Positions 9,449-20,568 of a stretch of DNA of 64,000 bases are shown in pieces. Position 1 is the first letter of the stretch. Each line of letters opens with the position of its first letter. Position numbers and translations under genes: made by a program. The notes beneath the pieces are model-generated. The model was not told the origin of the DNA. It was given only the letters and a program-made list of their open reading frames with translations, and did no database searches. The DNA comes from Salinisphaera shabanensis E1L3A (lineage in GTDB: Bacteria > Pseudomonadota > Gammaproteobacteria > Nevskiales > Salinisphaeraceae): assembly GCF_000215955.2 (NCBI RefSeq), contig NZ_AFNV02000025.1, positions 1-64,000 on the forward strand. Direction: 5' to 3'.

Positions 9449-11041
9449 GTGACCGCAACCGAACACGCCCCCATCCGCCGCGCCCTGATCAGCGTTTCCG
9501 ACAAAACCGGCGTTGCCGCATTCGCCAAGACGCTGGCCGAAGAGCACGGCGTCGAGATTCTGTCTACTGGGGGCACCGCGCGCGTGTTGCGCGAAGCTGG
9601 CGTGACTGTGGTCGATGTGGCCGAGCATACCGGCGCGCCGGAAATCATGGACGGGCGCGTGAAAACGCTGCATCCCAAGATTCACGGCGGCATCCTCGGG
9701 CGCCGCGGCATGGATGATGCCGTGATGAGCGAACAGGGCATCGCGCCCATCGATCTCGTGGTGGTCAATCTCTACCCGTTCGAACAGACCGTGGCCGACC
9801 CGGATTGTCCGCGTGATCAGGCGATCGAAACCATCGATATCGGCGGCCCCGCCATGCTGCGCGCGGCAGCAAAGAATCATGCCTTCGTCACGCTCGTGGT
9901 CGACGCCGCGGATTACGACGCCGTGCTGGACGATCTGAACGCACAGGGCGGTACGAGCACCGCCACGCGTCGCCGCCTGGCTGCCAAGGGCTTCAACCAC
10001 ACCGCCGGCTACGACCGCGCCATCGCAGACTATCTGCGTGGTGACGACAGCACACCCGACAACGAAGCCGAGGACGCCCTGCCCGCACGTTTTGCGGCCA
10101 CTTATACGAAGCGCCAGGATCTACGTTACGGTGAAAACCCGCATCAGCGCGCGGCACTGTATGCGGCCGCGACACCCGTGGCGGGCAGCCTTGTCGATGC
10201 GCATGTGTGCCAGGGCAAGGCGCTCTCCTACAACAATCTGGCAGACTCCGACGCCGCACTCGCCTGCGTACGCGCCTTCGATCAGGCGCCGGCCTGCGTG
10301 ATCGTCAAACATGCCAACCCCTGTGGCGTCGCCGTCGGCCCCGATCTAAAAACCGCATACGAGCGCGCCTTCGCCACCGATCCCACCTCGGCCTTTGGCG
10401 GCATCATCGCTTTCAACGAAACGCTCGATGTCGACACCGCCGAGCAGATACTGGCAAACCAGTTCGCCGAAGTGATCCTTGCGCCGCGCATCGACGACGC
10501 CGCGCTGGCCGTGTTCGCCAAAAAGAAGAATCTGCGTGTGATCGCGACCGGCGATTTCAAGCAAAGCGCCGATCCACAGCTGGCGATGCGTCAGATCGCC
10601 GGCGGTTTGCTGGTTCAGGATGCCGATGCGCTTCTATTCGACCGCGACAAGCTCGATGTGGTCACGAAAGCGCAGCCCGACGGCACCCAGTTGCAGGATC
10701 TGCTGTTCGCCTGGCGCGTCGCCAAATACGTGAAGTCCAACGCGATCGTCTATGCTCGCGACGGACGGACGATCGGTGTCGGTGCCGGTCAGATGAGCCG
10801 CGTGGATTCGGCCCGTATCGCCGGCATCAAGGCCCGCGACGCGGGCCTCGACGTGGCAGGCTCTGTCATGGCGTCGGACGCGTTCTTTCCGTTTCGCGAC
10901 GGCCTGGACGCGGCCGCCGAAGCCGGCGTTAAAGCGGTCATCCAGCCCGGCGGCTCGATCCGCGACGACGAAGTGATCGCTGCAGCCGATGAGGCCGGCA
11001 TTGCCATGGTCTTCACCGGCATTCGCCACTTCCACCACTAG
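9449..11041 (+). CDS. purH: Bifunctional AICAR transformylase / IMP cyclohydrolase
   Basis: PurH catalyses the last two steps of IMP synthesis. The 530-residue product has an N-terminal MGS-like cyclohydrolase domain (about residues 10-150; [35 protein letters not shown]). The C-terminal transformylase domain has [12 protein letters not shown] and the catalytic Lys-His of [10 protein letters not shown]. The C-terminus FTGIRHFHH is typical. The start is a GTG. purL lies elsewhere in this window; purD, the frequent neighbour of purH, is not present. Confidence 0.98.
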   Translation: MTATEHAPIRRALISVSDKTGVAAFAKTLAEEHGVEILSTGGTARVLREAGVTVVDVAEHTGAPEIMDGRVKTLHPKIHGGILGRRGMDDAVMSEQGIAPIDLVVVNLYPFEQTVADPDCPRDQAIETIDIGGPAMLRAAAKNHAFVTLVVDAADYDAVLDDLNAQGGTSTATRRRLAAKGFNHTAGYDRAIADYLRGDDSTPDNEAEDALPARFAATYTKRQDLRYGENPHQRAALYAAATPVAGSLVDAHVCQGKALSYNNLADSDAALACVRAFDQAPACVIVKHANPCGVAVGPDLKTAYERAFATDPTSAFGGIIAFNETLDVDTAEQILANQFAEVILAPRIDDAALAVFAKKKNLRVIATGDFKQSADPQLAMRQIAGGLLVQDADALLFDRDKLDVVTKAQPDGTQLQDLLFAWRVAKYVKSNAIVYARDGRTIGVGAGQMSRVDSARIAGIKARDAGLDVAGSVMASDAFFPFRDGLDAAAEAGVKAVIQPGGSIRDDEVIAAADEAGIAMVFTGIRHFHH

Positions 11042-11218
11042 CCCGGAAACCGTCGCCCGGGCCAGGCAACAACGCAATTCGGCTGCGCGGAATCCTGCCG
11101 ATCCCGCGCCAAAGACACGTCTGGTCGGATTTTCCCAAAATTTAGGCGGCCAGCGTAACCCGTTGGCGGCAAACGCTTGTGCCGCAAATAATCCCCCTCC
11201 GAGGCGAATTTTACGTTT

Positions 11219-11236
11219 GCGCCAATTAATTGGCGC
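11219..11236. promoter_or_regulatory. Perfect 18-bp palindrome upstream of the copper oxidase operon
   Basis: GCGCCAATTAATTGGCGC is a perfect palindrome with no spacer. It lies 90 bases before the copper radical oxidase start in a 284-base gap holding no gene. Size, symmetry and position suit a dimeric repressor or activator site. The site is too far from a T-run to be a terminator. The regulator is unknown. Confidence 0.45.
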
Positions 11237-11325
11237 GTGCTAACGGTTGCTCCCGACCAATCGATTAATAAAACAACTCGGGCACAACCTGAAAGCGCCC
11301 AGAAAGTTGTCGGAGGAGCCCCCTG

Positions 11326-13971
11326 ATGCGCATGACCCTGTCTGCGGCGACGACCGCCGCCCTAACGCTTTGCCTGACGTCGAGCCCGGCGCTTGCCGCC
11401 CTCGACGACGGCGTATTGGGCGATCTGCTCAATGCCGGCAAGCCAGACACGTCCACCCAGGCAAACCCGGACGGGGCCGATCGGGCGGCCGCTGAGGACG
11501 AGGCCGCGCCATCGTCCGCCGCCTTACCCGGGAACGAGACAACCGCCAGTGCCCCGACCAACGTCCCGGCGCATATCGGCGGGCGCTTTAGCGAACCGTT
11601 TTCCGAACCCACGCTGGTGGTCGACGGCAAGGAAGTGCAGACCGAAGACCGCTGCATGCAGCGCGAAGACGGTACGCTGAGCTGCAAGCCTGCCGCCGGC
11701 ACCGTCGCCAACCTCGGCGATGGCCGTTTCGTGTACCTGAACGCGCTCGAAGGCACAGAAAACGTCGAGCTATCGATCGTCGCCGAGTTCGGCGAAGTGA
11801 CCGTCAACGATCAGTCGCGGGTGCTCACCCTAGACGCTGACGACACGCCCTCCTGGAAGAAGCCGACGCCGAACGACGGCGGCGCGAATCCGAACGGCAA
11901 TGACAGCGAAACCATCGCGCGCGGCCTGCCCGGCGTGCCCAATGGCATCTTGTCGACGGCCGATAACACCGCCAAGAACGATGGCGCGCTCTTCTGTGCC
12001 GATGTCGTGTTCCTGGCCGACGGCAGCATGATGGCAGTCGGCGGGACCGACTACTACACCGAGCCCGGTGTCGATGGCCTGCCCGTGGGCGTGGTGGAAC
12101 TCGAAGGGCTCAAGTCCTCGCGTATCTTCGACCCGCAGAGCAATACCTGGACGCAAAGCGGCGATATGACCTTCGGCCGCTGGTATCCGACGCTGGTCAC
12201 GCTCGCCGACGGCGATGTCTTCGTGGCCAGCGGCGTGACCAAGTTGCTCAAGCCGGTGTATCCAGAAGAGCCGCTCAACTCCGGCCGCAACGTGGCCCAG
12301 ACCGAGACCTACGATCTCGATACCGGTAGCTGGAGCGATAACGGTGAAGCGGCCCAGCGTTCCTTGCCGCTGTTCCCCCGCCTGCATCTGCTGCCCAACG
12401 GGCAGGTCTATTACAACGCGGGCGGTCAGGCGTTCAATCCGTTCGGTCAGGCCTACGATCAGGCGCTCTGGAATATCGTCGCCGCCTACGATCCGGACAC
12501 CCAGCAATGGACCGATCTGGGCTATGCCGGCCTACCGTTGAAGTTCAACGAAATCGGGCTCAAGGAGCTGACCAGCACGGTCAACATCACCAATGCCAAC
12601 CCCGAGCAGGCCACCAGCCTGATCGGCGACCTGGTCGGCACGACCGTCAGCAATCCGACCGCCGCCATCCAGCAGCTCACGGATACCCCGGTGGATGCCC
12701 GTGTGCTCGAGCGCACGATCGGCTCCGGCATGCGCGGTTCGACGTTCTCTGCAATGCTTCCTCTGCGCCCGGACGAGAACGGCGGCTACCACGAAGCCGA
12801 ATTTCTCACCGCAGGCGGTGTACCGACCTATGTCACCGTCGGCAGCCCGGGCGGCTATCTGCCGGTGTCGTCCTCGCGTATTGATACGGTCGAGGTCAAC
12901 GACGACGAAATGAGCTACTCGTCGCGGCTGACCGGCCCCCTCAGCCGACCGCGCTGGTATAGCTATTCGGTGGTCATGCCCGACGACAGTGTGATGATCT
13001 TCTCCGGCGGCGATCGCGATGGCGTGGTCCTGCCCGGTCTGGAAGGCGCGATCCGCGAGGCCGAACGCTTCGACCCGGAAACCGAAACCTGGCAGGTCAT
13101 GGCCAGCGCCCACCGCAAACGCACGTACCACAACACCGCCGTGCTGATGCCGGACGGACGCGTGCTCATCGGCGGTCATTCGCCGATCAACACCGCCTAC
13201 GCGTCGAATATCAATTTCGACAGTATCGGCCTTGCGAACTACGAAAGCCGCGACCCGTCCTTCGAGATCTATACACCGCCCTACGCCATGCGTGGCGATC
13301 GCCCTGTGATTGAAAATGCGCCGACTGAACTGGAAACCAACGGCGACACATTCACGATGACAGTCAGCAATCCGGCCGTGGATCAGGTCATGTTGATTCG
13401 CCGTACGGCGACCACGCATCTCGTCGACGGCGACCAGCGCGCCGTGGAGTTGCCGGTCGTGTCGCGTAGCGGCAACGTGCTCACCGTGCAGATGACCGCC
13501 AACCCGGCCGTGCTGCCTGCAGGCCAGTACATGCTGTTTGCCAGCTTCGAAACCGAAGACGGCATGCGTGTACCGTCGATTTCGACGCCCGTTGGCGTGG
13601 CGCCCAATCCGGCCGGCCAGGGTGAGATCAATCAGCCCGAACCCGCAGCGCAGGTAGTCGATTCACAGGACAATGACGGCCTGATCGGTGGCTTGCTGTC
13701 CGGCGACGGTCTGCTCGACAGCGACGCCGCTGGCGATGATGTATCGCCGCTCATGCCGATCACGGATCTGCTCTCCGGCGTGACCAGTGTCATTCCCGGG
13801 CCGCAGACGCTGATCGACGGTGCGCCGGAGGTCGGTACAGAGCTCAAGAATGCGGGCGAACGCGCCGTTGGTATCGGCGCGGATACCGCGACCGGGCTGC
13901 CGCAAGCCGGTAAGGGGCTGGCGCAGGATCTCAAGGACGGCGCACAGCCCGAGGCGACGGACGCAGAATGA
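11326..13971 (+). CDS. Exported copper radical oxidase (glyoxal/galactose oxidase-like, kelch + early-set domain)
   Basis: This predicted mononuclear copper enzyme oxidises an alcohol or aldehyde with O2 and releases H2O2. After a Sec signal (about residues 1-25) and a low-complexity stretch to about residue 80, a kelch propeller carries every expected site. Cys224 (LFCAD) and Tyr287 (GRWYPT) suit the Cys-Tyr radical cofactor; Tyr601 and His602 (TYHNTAV) and His698 (THLVDGDQR) suit the copper ligands. Their order and spacing follow fungal glyoxal oxidase. An Ig-like early-set (DUF1929) domain fills about residues 650-775, and an acidic glycine-leucine-rich tail ends at 881. GGAGGAG precedes the ATG. 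The substrate cannot be told. The stop overlaps the next gene. Confidence 0.88.
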   Translation: MRMTLSAATTAALTLCLTSSPALAALDDGVLGDLLNAGKPDTSTQANPDGADRAAAEDEAAPSSAALPGNETTASAPTNVPAHIGGRFSEPFSEPTLVVDGKEVQTEDRCMQREDGTLSCKPAAGTVANLGDGRFVYLNALEGTENVELSIVAEFGEVTVNDQSRVLTLDADDTPSWKKPTPNDGGANPNGNDSETIARGLPGVPNGILSTADNTAKNDGALFCADVVFLADGSMMAVGGTDYYTEPGVDGLPVGVVELEGLKSSRIFDPQSNTWTQSGDMTFGRWYPTLVTLADGDVFVASGVTKLLKPVYPEEPLNSGRNVAQTETYDLDTGSWSDNGEAAQRSLPLFPRLHLLPNGQVYYNAGGQAFNPFGQAYDQALWNIVAAYDPDTQQWTDLGYAGLPLKFNEIGLKELTSTVNITNANPEQATSLIGDLVGTTVSNPTAAIQQLTDTPVDARVLERTIGSGMRGSTFSAMLPLRPDENGGYHEAEFLTAGGVPTYVTVGSPGGYLPVSSSRIDTVEVNDDEMSYSSRLTGPLSRPRWYSYSVVMPDDSVMIFSGGDRDGVVLPGLEGAIREAERFDPETETWQVMASAHRKRTYHNTAVLMPDGRVLIGGHSPINTAYASNINFDSIGLANYESRDPSFEIYTPPYAMRGDRPVIENAPTELETNGDTFTMTVSNPAVDQVMLIRRTATTHLVDGDQRAVELPVVSRSGNVLTVQMTANPAVLPAGQYMLFASFETEDGMRVPSISTPVGVAPNPAGQGEINQPEPAAQVVDSQDNDGLIGGLLSGDGLLDSDAAGDDVSPLMPITDLLSGVTSVIPGPQTLIDGAPEVGTELKNAGERAVGIGADTATGLPQAGKGLAQDLKDGAQPEATDAE

Positions 13972-14990
13972 TGGCGGCGATATCCACACGCCGGCTCGCT
14001 TGCGCGGGCCGGTGTTTCGTCCTGTCGCTGCTGATGTGCATGTGCACACTGGCCAACGCGCACAGCGGCCATTCCGACAACGACGACGCGACGGTACGCG
14101 CCGTACTCGACCCACTTCCCGCTTCGCTTGAGGGCGTACGTGTACAACTGCGCCGTACGCTGGCGCCGCAACTGCTCATCAGCAACGAAACCCAGCAGCC
14201 GCTGACCGTGTTCGACGATGATGGACGCGCGTTTTTGCGGATCGGCTCAGGAGACGTCGAGGCCGACCTGGGCGCGGCCGCCTTTCATCGCAGCAATACC
14301 CTCATGGCGCCGGGCGCATTTGCCGCCGATGCATCGCAGGCGCCGAACTGGCAGATAGTCGAGCCGGCGCCGCACTGGGGCTGGTTCGATTTACGGCTGC
14401 GCAGCAATGATGTCGCCGTGCCCAACGATATCCAGCAACGCGGCAAACGGGCGCAAGTCGGCCAATGGCGCGTACCGGTACAACTGGGCGATGAACGCAC
14501 AGCGATCACCGGCCGTTTCGAATTCGTGCCGGAACCCCAAGGCATACCGGAAGCGCGCGTAACCGCAACCGGTCCGCTGGCATCGAGCACGCTGGTGCGT
14601 GCCATGAACGGTAGCGCGCGTAGCGGTGTGTTCGTGTCTTACCGCGGCGAGCAAGCGCTGCTGGTCTATGGCGCCTACGACGAGCCCATGCTGCGGTTCG
14701 GCGACGGCGGTGTGGACGTCAACCGTCATAGCCAAACCTGGCAACAGATTGCGCCAGCCGGCGCGCCGGACTATATCGCCGGCGAAGGTGCCGACTGGGC
14801 CACAGTTTCAAACCAGCCCAACTATGGCTGGGTCGATCCGCGTATCGGCTTCATCGACGAGGTGGCCGCAACCGATGAAAGCGTTGTGCTCAAGCGATGG
14901 TCGATACCGATCCAACTGGGCGAACAACGCGCTACTATTGACGGAATTACCGAATGGAAACCGGTTACACCGCTCGCCAAGGCTGAATAA
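13968..14990 (+). CDS. Exported tandem-repeat protein of unknown function, partner of the copper oxidase
   Basis: I do not recognise a named function. The 340-residue product has a signal peptide ending near ANA (residue 31) and a mature start of HSGHSDNDD. It then has two diverged copies of a domain of about 130 residues (about 55-188 and 198-331). Both copies share an LRIG/LRFG strand, a W..v...P..GW.D.R block and W..P.QLG..R..I.G...W/F.P. From memory, single-copy relatives occur in actinobacteria near copper-handling genes and carry a WHDHR motif; here it reads WFDLR and WVDPR. It starts within ATGA at the end of the oxidase gene and is followed two bases later by sodC. A role in copper loading or stabilising the oxidase is inference. 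Confidence 0.75.
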   Translation: MMAAISTRRLACAGRCFVLSLLMCMCTLANAHSGHSDNDDATVRAVLDPLPASLEGVRVQLRRTLAPQLLISNETQQPLTVFDDDGRAFLRIGSGDVEADLGAAAFHRSNTLMAPGAFAADASQAPNWQIVEPAPHWGWFDLRLRSNDVAVPNDIQQRGKRAQVGQWRVPVQLGDERTAITGRFEFVPEPQGIPEARVTATGPLASSTLVRAMNGSARSGVFVSYRGEQALLVYGAYDEPMLRFGDGGVDVNRHSQTWQQIAPAGAPDYIAGEGADWATVSNQPNYGWVDPRIGFIDEVAATDESVVLKRWSIPIQLGEQRATIDGITEWKPVTPLAKAE

Positions 14991-14992
14991 AT

Positions 14993-15520
14993 ATGGAAAA
15001 GACCGGCTACGCTGCGCTGGTAGCGCTTTTACTTTGCACCAGCGCTGCCGCCAACGAGACTCAAGCGACCCTGCATCGCCTGAGCGTCGACGGCGAAGCC
15101 GAGGCGGTCGGAACCGTATTGTTTTCGGATACGGAGCACGGCCTGCTGATCACGCCGGACCTGCACGGCTTGGAGCCGGCTGGCGCACACGGCACGCATA
15201 TTCATACGAAACCCGCCTGCGGCGCCCGCTCCAAACACGGCCGCATGATGGTCGGCGCCGCCGCCGGCGCTCACTACGACCCGGCGGATACAGGCCAGCA
15301 CGCCGGTCCGTATGGCGAAGGCCACCTCGGCGATCTCCCCAACCTGATTGCCGAAGCCAACGGCGAAGCCACGATTCCCGTGCTCGCGCCGCGACTGACC
15401 GTAGCCGATATCAACGGACGCTCGATCATGATTCACTCGGCGCCGGATCATTACAACGATTATGGCGACCCGCACCATGGCAAGGGTGGCGTACGAATGT
15501 ATTGCGGCGTGATCGACTAG
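14993..15520 (+). CDS. sodC: Periplasmic Cu/Zn superoxide dismutase
   Basis: SodC converts superoxide to H2O2 and O2 in the periplasm. The 175-residue precursor has a signal peptide of about 20 residues. The metal ligands are all present: His69 and His71 (GTHIHTK), His94 (GAHYDP), His103, His111 and Asp114 (GEGHLGDLPNL), and His148. The disulfide pair is Cys76 and Cys171. The bacterial HHGKGGVRMYCGVI ending is clear. It begins two bases after the preceding gene's stop codon, so it is probably co-transcribed with the copper radical oxidase. Confidence 0.95.
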   Translation: MEKTGYAALVALLLCTSAAANETQATLHRLSVDGEAEAVGTVLFSDTEHGLLITPDLHGLEPAGAHGTHIHTKPACGARSKHGRMMVGAAAGAHYDPADTGQHAGPYGEGHLGDLPNLIAEANGEATIPVLAPRLTVADINGRSIMIHSAPDHYNDYGDPHHGKGGVRMYCGVID

Positions 15521-15577
15521 CCGCGTGATCGATCACCGCGCTCTGTGCGTTCTTATCGACAGAGCCGGAGGCCCGTT

Positions 15578-15994
15578 TCAGCCAGCGGCCGGCAACAATG
15601 TTACGACGACTTCACGCCGGTGCGGCGCGCTGCGGTGTTCGTAGAGATAAATGCCCTGCCAGGTACCGAGATTGAGTGCGCCGTCGGTGATGGGCACCGT
15701 CAGATCCATACCGGTCAGAATACTGCGGATATGGCCGGGCATATCGTCCGGGCCTTCCATGTCATGTTCGAACATCGGATCGCCATCGACGACCGCCTTG
15801 GCCATCCAGCGTTCGACGTCTTCGCGCACATCCGGATCAGCGTTTTCGCAGATCATCAGCGAGGCCGAGGTGTGGCGAATAAACACATGACAGACGCCCG
15901 TCGCGACCCCCGCCTCGCGCACCACGGCGTTGACGTCCTCGGTGATATCGCGCGTCGAGCGGCCTGGGGTTTCGAATGAAAGCGTGCTTTGCAT
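15578..15994 (-). CDS. YjbQ/UPF0047 family protein
   Basis: This is a small trimeric cytoplasmic protein of the YjbQ family, some members of which show weak thiamine-phosphate synthase activity; the true role is not settled. The 138-residue product has the signature residues VFIRHTSASL, the acidic stretch ENADPDVREDVERW, GPDDMPGHI and GTWQGIYLYEHR. It stands alone on the minus strand, between sodC (convergent) and gatB. Confidence 0.9.
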   Translation of the reverse strand: MQSTLSFETPGRSTRDITEDVNAVVREAGVATGVCHVFIRHTSASLMICENADPDVREDVERWMAKAVVDGDPMFEHDMEGPDDMPGHIRSILTGMDLTVPITDGALNLGTWQGIYLYEHRSAPHRREVVVTLLPAAG

Positions 15995-16094
15995 AGCTCA
16001 AACCATTGCGACGGCCGACGCGATTACAAGCCCGTGAAAGCGTCGCGAAAATATTGTCGGCCGGGGCACGCCGCCCCGAGCCTAGCGCGCTGAA

Positions 16095-17546
16095 CTATTC
16101 GGCGAGCTTCGCCGCCAGCATCTGGTTGACCTCTTTCGGGTTGGCCTTGCCCTTCGAAGCCTTCATCACCTGGCCAACGAGAAAGCCAATGACCTTGGTC
16201 TTGCCTTCACGGTACTGCTGCACCTGATCCGGGTTGTCGGCGATCACCTGGTCTACAAAGCCTTCGATCGCGCCGGTATCGGTAATCTGCTTGAGGCCTT
16301 TCGCTTCGATGATCGCGTCGGCTGAGTCGCCCTCACCCTTGAACAAGGCCTCGAACACGTCCTTACCGATCTTGCCGGAGATGGTGTTGTCGGCCACGCG
16401 TGCAATCAGGCCGCCCAGCTGCTCGGCACTGACCGGCGAGTCCACGATCGCCAGTCCTTCACGATTCAACGCGCCGGACAAATCGCCCATGATCCAGTTC
16501 GCTGCCGGCTTGCCGTGCTGAGCAGTCTCGCCACCCACGGCGGCGACCGTGGCTTCGAAATAGTTGGCCAGTGCGCGCGAGCTCGTCAGCGCCGCGGCGT
16601 CTTCGCGGCTGAGGCCGTATTCGGCTGCGAAACGCTCACGCTTGGCATCCGGCAGTTCAGGCAGGTCTGCACGCGCGGCTTCGACGAATGCCGCGTCGAT
16701 GATGACCGGCAGCAGGTCCGGATCCGGGAAGTAGCGATAGTCGTGCGCTTCTTCCTTGCTACGCATGGAGCGGGTTTCGTCAGCGTCCGGGTCGTACAGG
16801 CGGGTTTCCTGCACGATCTTGCCGCCGGATTCGAGCACATCGATCTGGCGCTCGACCTCGAACTCGATCGCTTTCTCGAGAAAACGGAAGGAATTGACGT
16901 TCTTGGTCTCGGTACGGGTGCCGAACTCGCTCGAGCCGACCGGGCGTACCGACACATTGGCATCCACGCGGAAAGAGCCTTCCTGCATGTTGCCATCGCA
17001 AATACCCAGATACTGCACCAGCGCATGCAGCTTGCGGGCATAGGCCACGGCTTCTGCCGCGCTGCGCATATCCGGCTCGGAAACACATTCGACCAGCGGC
17101 GTGCCGGCACGATTGAGATCGATCCCGGTATCGCGATCGAACGCTTCGTGCAGCGACTTGCCGGCATCTTCCTCGAGATGTGCACGGGTGATGCCGACAC
17201 GTTTTTCCGTGCCGTCAGGCAACACGATATCCAGATGGCCGTTGGCGACGATCGGCAGCTCGAACTGGCTGATCTGGTAACCCTTGGGCAGATCGGGATA
17301 GAAATAATGCTTGCGCGCAAATACGGACTTCGGCGCGATATCGGCATCGATAGCGAGCCCGAACAGCGTGGCCATACGAATGACCTGGCCATTAATCACC
17401 GGCAGCACGCCGGGCAGCGCGATATCCACCGCGCTGGCCTGCGTGTTCGGCTCGGCGCCGTACGCGGTGGGCGCGGTCGAGAAGATCTTGCTTCGAGTCG
17501 CGAGCTGGATATGCACTTCCAGCCCGATTACGGTTTCCCAGGCCAT
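16095..17546 (-). CDS. gatB: Aspartyl/glutamyl-tRNA amidotransferase subunit B
   Basis: GatB is the tRNA-binding kinase-amidase partner of the GatCAB complex that converts Glu-tRNAGln (and often Asp-tRNAAsn) to the amide form. The product (483 residues) begins [13 protein letters not shown] and has [17 protein letters not shown], the SFRVDANVS segment and a C-terminal YqeY-like tail domain (about residues 330-483). The start ATG overlaps the gatA stop (TAATG). Its presence implies indirect tRNA charging in this organism, at least for one amide amino acid. Confidence 0.97.
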   Translation of the reverse strand: MAWETVIGLEVHIQLATRSKIFSTAPTAYGAEPNTQASAVDIALPGVLPVINGQVIRMATLFGLAIDADIAPKSVFARKHYFYPDLPKGYQISQFELPIVANGHLDIVLPDGTEKRVGITRAHLEEDAGKSLHEAFDRDTGIDLNRAGTPLVECVSEPDMRSAAEAVAYARKLHALVQYLGICDGNMQEGSFRVDANVSVRPVGSSEFGTRTETKNVNSFRFLEKAIEFEVERQIDVLESGGKIVQETRLYDPDADETRSMRSKEEAHDYRYFPDPDLLPVIIDAAFVEAARADLPELPDAKRERFAAEYGLSREDAAALTSSRALANYFEATVAAVGGETAQHGKPAANWIMGDLSGALNREGLAIVDSPVSAEQLGGLIARVADNTISGKIGKDVFEALFKGEGDSADAIIEAKGLKQITDTGAIEGFVDQVIADNPDQVQQYREGKTKVIGFLVGQVMKASKGKANPKEVNQMLAAKLAE

Positions 17547-19009
17547 TATTCGAACCCTGCCGGACGCTTGGTGTGCCAATCGGTGGACTGCTGATAGGCA
17601 TGCGCGGCGCCCAGCAGTCGGCTTTCCTCGAACCACGGTGCGAGCAGCTGAAGCCCCACCGGCAGCCCGTCGACGAAACCGGCCGGTACCGACATGCCCG
17701 GCAAGCCGGCCAGGCTCGCCGGCAGCGTGTACACATCGTTGAGGTACATCGACACCGGATCGTCGAGCTTTTCACCGAGCTTGAAGGCCGGGGCCTGGGT
17801 TACCGGTGCGGCGATGAGGTCCACGTTTTCAAACGCGTCGCTGAAATCGCGCGCGATCAGACGCCGTGTTTTCTGGGCTTTCAGATAGTAAGCGTCGTAA
17901 TAACCGGCCGACAGCACATAGGCGCCCACCATGATGCGCCGCTGCACCTCGCGCCCGAAGCCTTCGCCACGCGAGCGGGTATACAGATCTTCGAGATCCA
18001 CCGGGTTCTCGCAGCGATAACCGTAGCGCACGCCATCGAAACGGGCCAGATTCGAAGAGGCCTCGGCCGGCGCAAGCACGTAATAGGTCGAGACCGCCAA
18101 ATCAGTATGCGGCAACGTGATTTCCACGATCTCAGCGCCGCGGGCCTCGAACTCGGCGATCGCCGCCTCGATAACCTTACGGCTGGCGTCGTCCAGACCT
18201 TCGGCGAAATATTCCTTCGGCAGCCCGACCTTCAGCCCCTCGAGAAAATCATCGCCCTGGCTATCGAGCACGGCGCTGTAATCGGGAACCTCGCGTTCGA
18301 CGCTGGTCGAATCGCGCGCATCGAAGCCGGACATCGCCTGCAGCACCGCGGCACAATCCTCGGCCGAGCGGGCAAAACAGCCGCCCTGATCGAGGCTCGA
18401 CGCAAACGCGATCATGCCGTAGCGCGACACGCGCCCGTAGGTCGGCTTGATCCCGGTGACACCGCAGAGCGCGGCGGGCTGGCGGATCGAGCCGCCCGTA
18501 TCGCTGCCGGTCGCGGCGGGGACAAGGCCTGCCGCGACGGCCGCGGCCGAGCCACCGGATGAACCGCCCGGAACATAATCGGTATTCCAGGGGTTGCGAA
18601 CCGAGCCGTAGAAGCTCGTTTCGTTGGACGAGCCCATGGCGAACTCATCCATATTCGTCTTGCCGAGCGTCACCGTGCCCGCGCCAGCCAGGCGCTCGAC
18701 CACGGTCGCGTCGTAGGGTGCGACGAAGTTGTCGAGCATGCGCGAGCCGCAGCTCGTACGCACGCCACGGGTACAAAAAATGTCCTTGTGCGCGATCGGC
18801 AAGCCGGCCAGGGCCGCGCCAGCGTTGTCGCCAGCATCGATGGCCGCGGCGCGCTCGCGTGCGGATTCTTCGTTGCGGCTGATCAGCGTATTCAAACGTT
18901 CGTCATGGGCAGCGATACGCTTGAGAAAGTGCTCGGTCAGCTCGACCGCACTGATCTTTTTCGCGGCTAGATCGCTCGCCAATTCACGGATACTGCGGGT
19001 GTGGCTCAT
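17546..19009 (-). CDS. gatA: Aspartyl/glutamyl-tRNA amidotransferase subunit A
   Basis: GatA is the glutaminase subunit that releases ammonia from glutamine for transamidation. The 487-residue amidase-signature enzyme has the Ser-cisSer-Lys triad: Lys75 (IAHKD), Ser150 ([13 protein letters not shown]) and Ser174 ([13 protein letters not shown]). Its start overlaps the gatC stop by four bases and its stop overlaps the gatB start, so the three subunits are made from one transcript. Confidence 0.97.
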   Translation of the reverse strand: MSHTRSIRELASDLAAKKISAVELTEHFLKRIAAHDERLNTLISRNEESARERAAAIDAGDNAGAALAGLPIAHKDIFCTRGVRTSCGSRMLDNFVAPYDATVVERLAGAGTVTLGKTNMDEFAMGSSNETSFYGSVRNPWNTDYVPGGSSGGSAAAVAAGLVPAATGSDTGGSIRQPAALCGVTGIKPTYGRVSRYGMIAFASSLDQGGCFARSAEDCAAVLQAMSGFDARDSTSVEREVPDYSAVLDSQGDDFLEGLKVGLPKEYFAEGLDDASRKVIEAAIAEFEARGAEIVEITLPHTDLAVSTYYVLAPAEASSNLARFDGVRYGYRCENPVDLEDLYTRSRGEGFGREVQRRIMVGAYVLSAGYYDAYYLKAQKTRRLIARDFSDAFENVDLIAAPVTQAPAFKLGEKLDDPVSMYLNDVYTLPASLAGLPGMSVPAGFVDGLPVGLQLLAPWFEESRLLGAAHAYQQSTDWHTKRPAGFE

Positions 19010-19293
19010 TCGATCACCTTCGGCACGAGATAAACGCCTTCGGCAACCGCGGGCGCAATCGCCTGAAATTCGTCGCGCGAACTCACCTCGATGGCGTCGT
19101 CGGCGCGCAGACGCGCGGCCAGATCAAGCGGATGGGCCATCGGCTCGACATCCGTGGTATCGGCTTTTTCCAGGCTCACCACAACATCGAGAATATTCGA
19201 CAACTCGCCGGCATAGTCGGCGATCTGGTCGTCATCAAGGCCCAGACGGGCAAGGCGGGCCACATTGCGGACCTGATCTTCGCTCAGACTCAC
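19006..19293 (-). CDS. gatC: Aspartyl/glutamyl-tRNA amidotransferase subunit C
   Basis: GatC is the small wrapping subunit that stabilises GatA-GatB. The 95-residue product begins [18 protein letters not shown] and contains [17 protein letters not shown] and EPMAHPLDL, all typical. The GTG at 19293 is chosen because GGAAGAA stands just upstream and the family N-terminus begins there; a longer upstream reading lacks family similarity. It is the first gene of gatCAB and is divergent from mreB. Confidence 0.94.
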   Translation of the reverse strand: MSLSEDQVRNVARLARLGLDDDQIADYAGELSNILDVVVSLEKADTTDVEPMAHPLDLAARLRADDAIEVSSRDEFQAIAPAVAEGVYLVPKVIE

Positions 19294-19360
19294 AGCAATT
19301 CTTCCAATGGGTACGGGGCGTGAAAAACACAGCGCACACGCGCTTCGCGGGGCTAAAACT

Positions 19361-19389
19361 AGCATAAGTCCACCCCATCCCGCCGTCAG
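19361..19389 (-). promoter_or_regulatory. Candidate sigma-70 promoter of gatCAB
   Basis: On the minus strand CTGACG (19384-19389) and TATGCT (19361-19366) are separated by 17 bases. Each matches four of six consensus positions. The site lies about 70 bases upstream of gatC in the gatC-mreB divergent gap. Confidence 0.3.
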
Positions 19390-19463
19390 CGTTGCCGTCA
19401 CGCAAGCCCGTTGCTAGCATTGCGATCTTCAGTGCGTCGCGACGCGACTTCGCGGTGCCCGCC

Positions 19464-20554
<1,091 letters not shown>

Positions 20555-20568
20555 GACAGCGGTCTGTC

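Noticed and set aside
15525-15536. Palindrome GTGATCGATCAC after sodC
   Set aside because: Only 12 bp, flanks do not pair and no T-tract follows. Not enough to call a terminator or operator.
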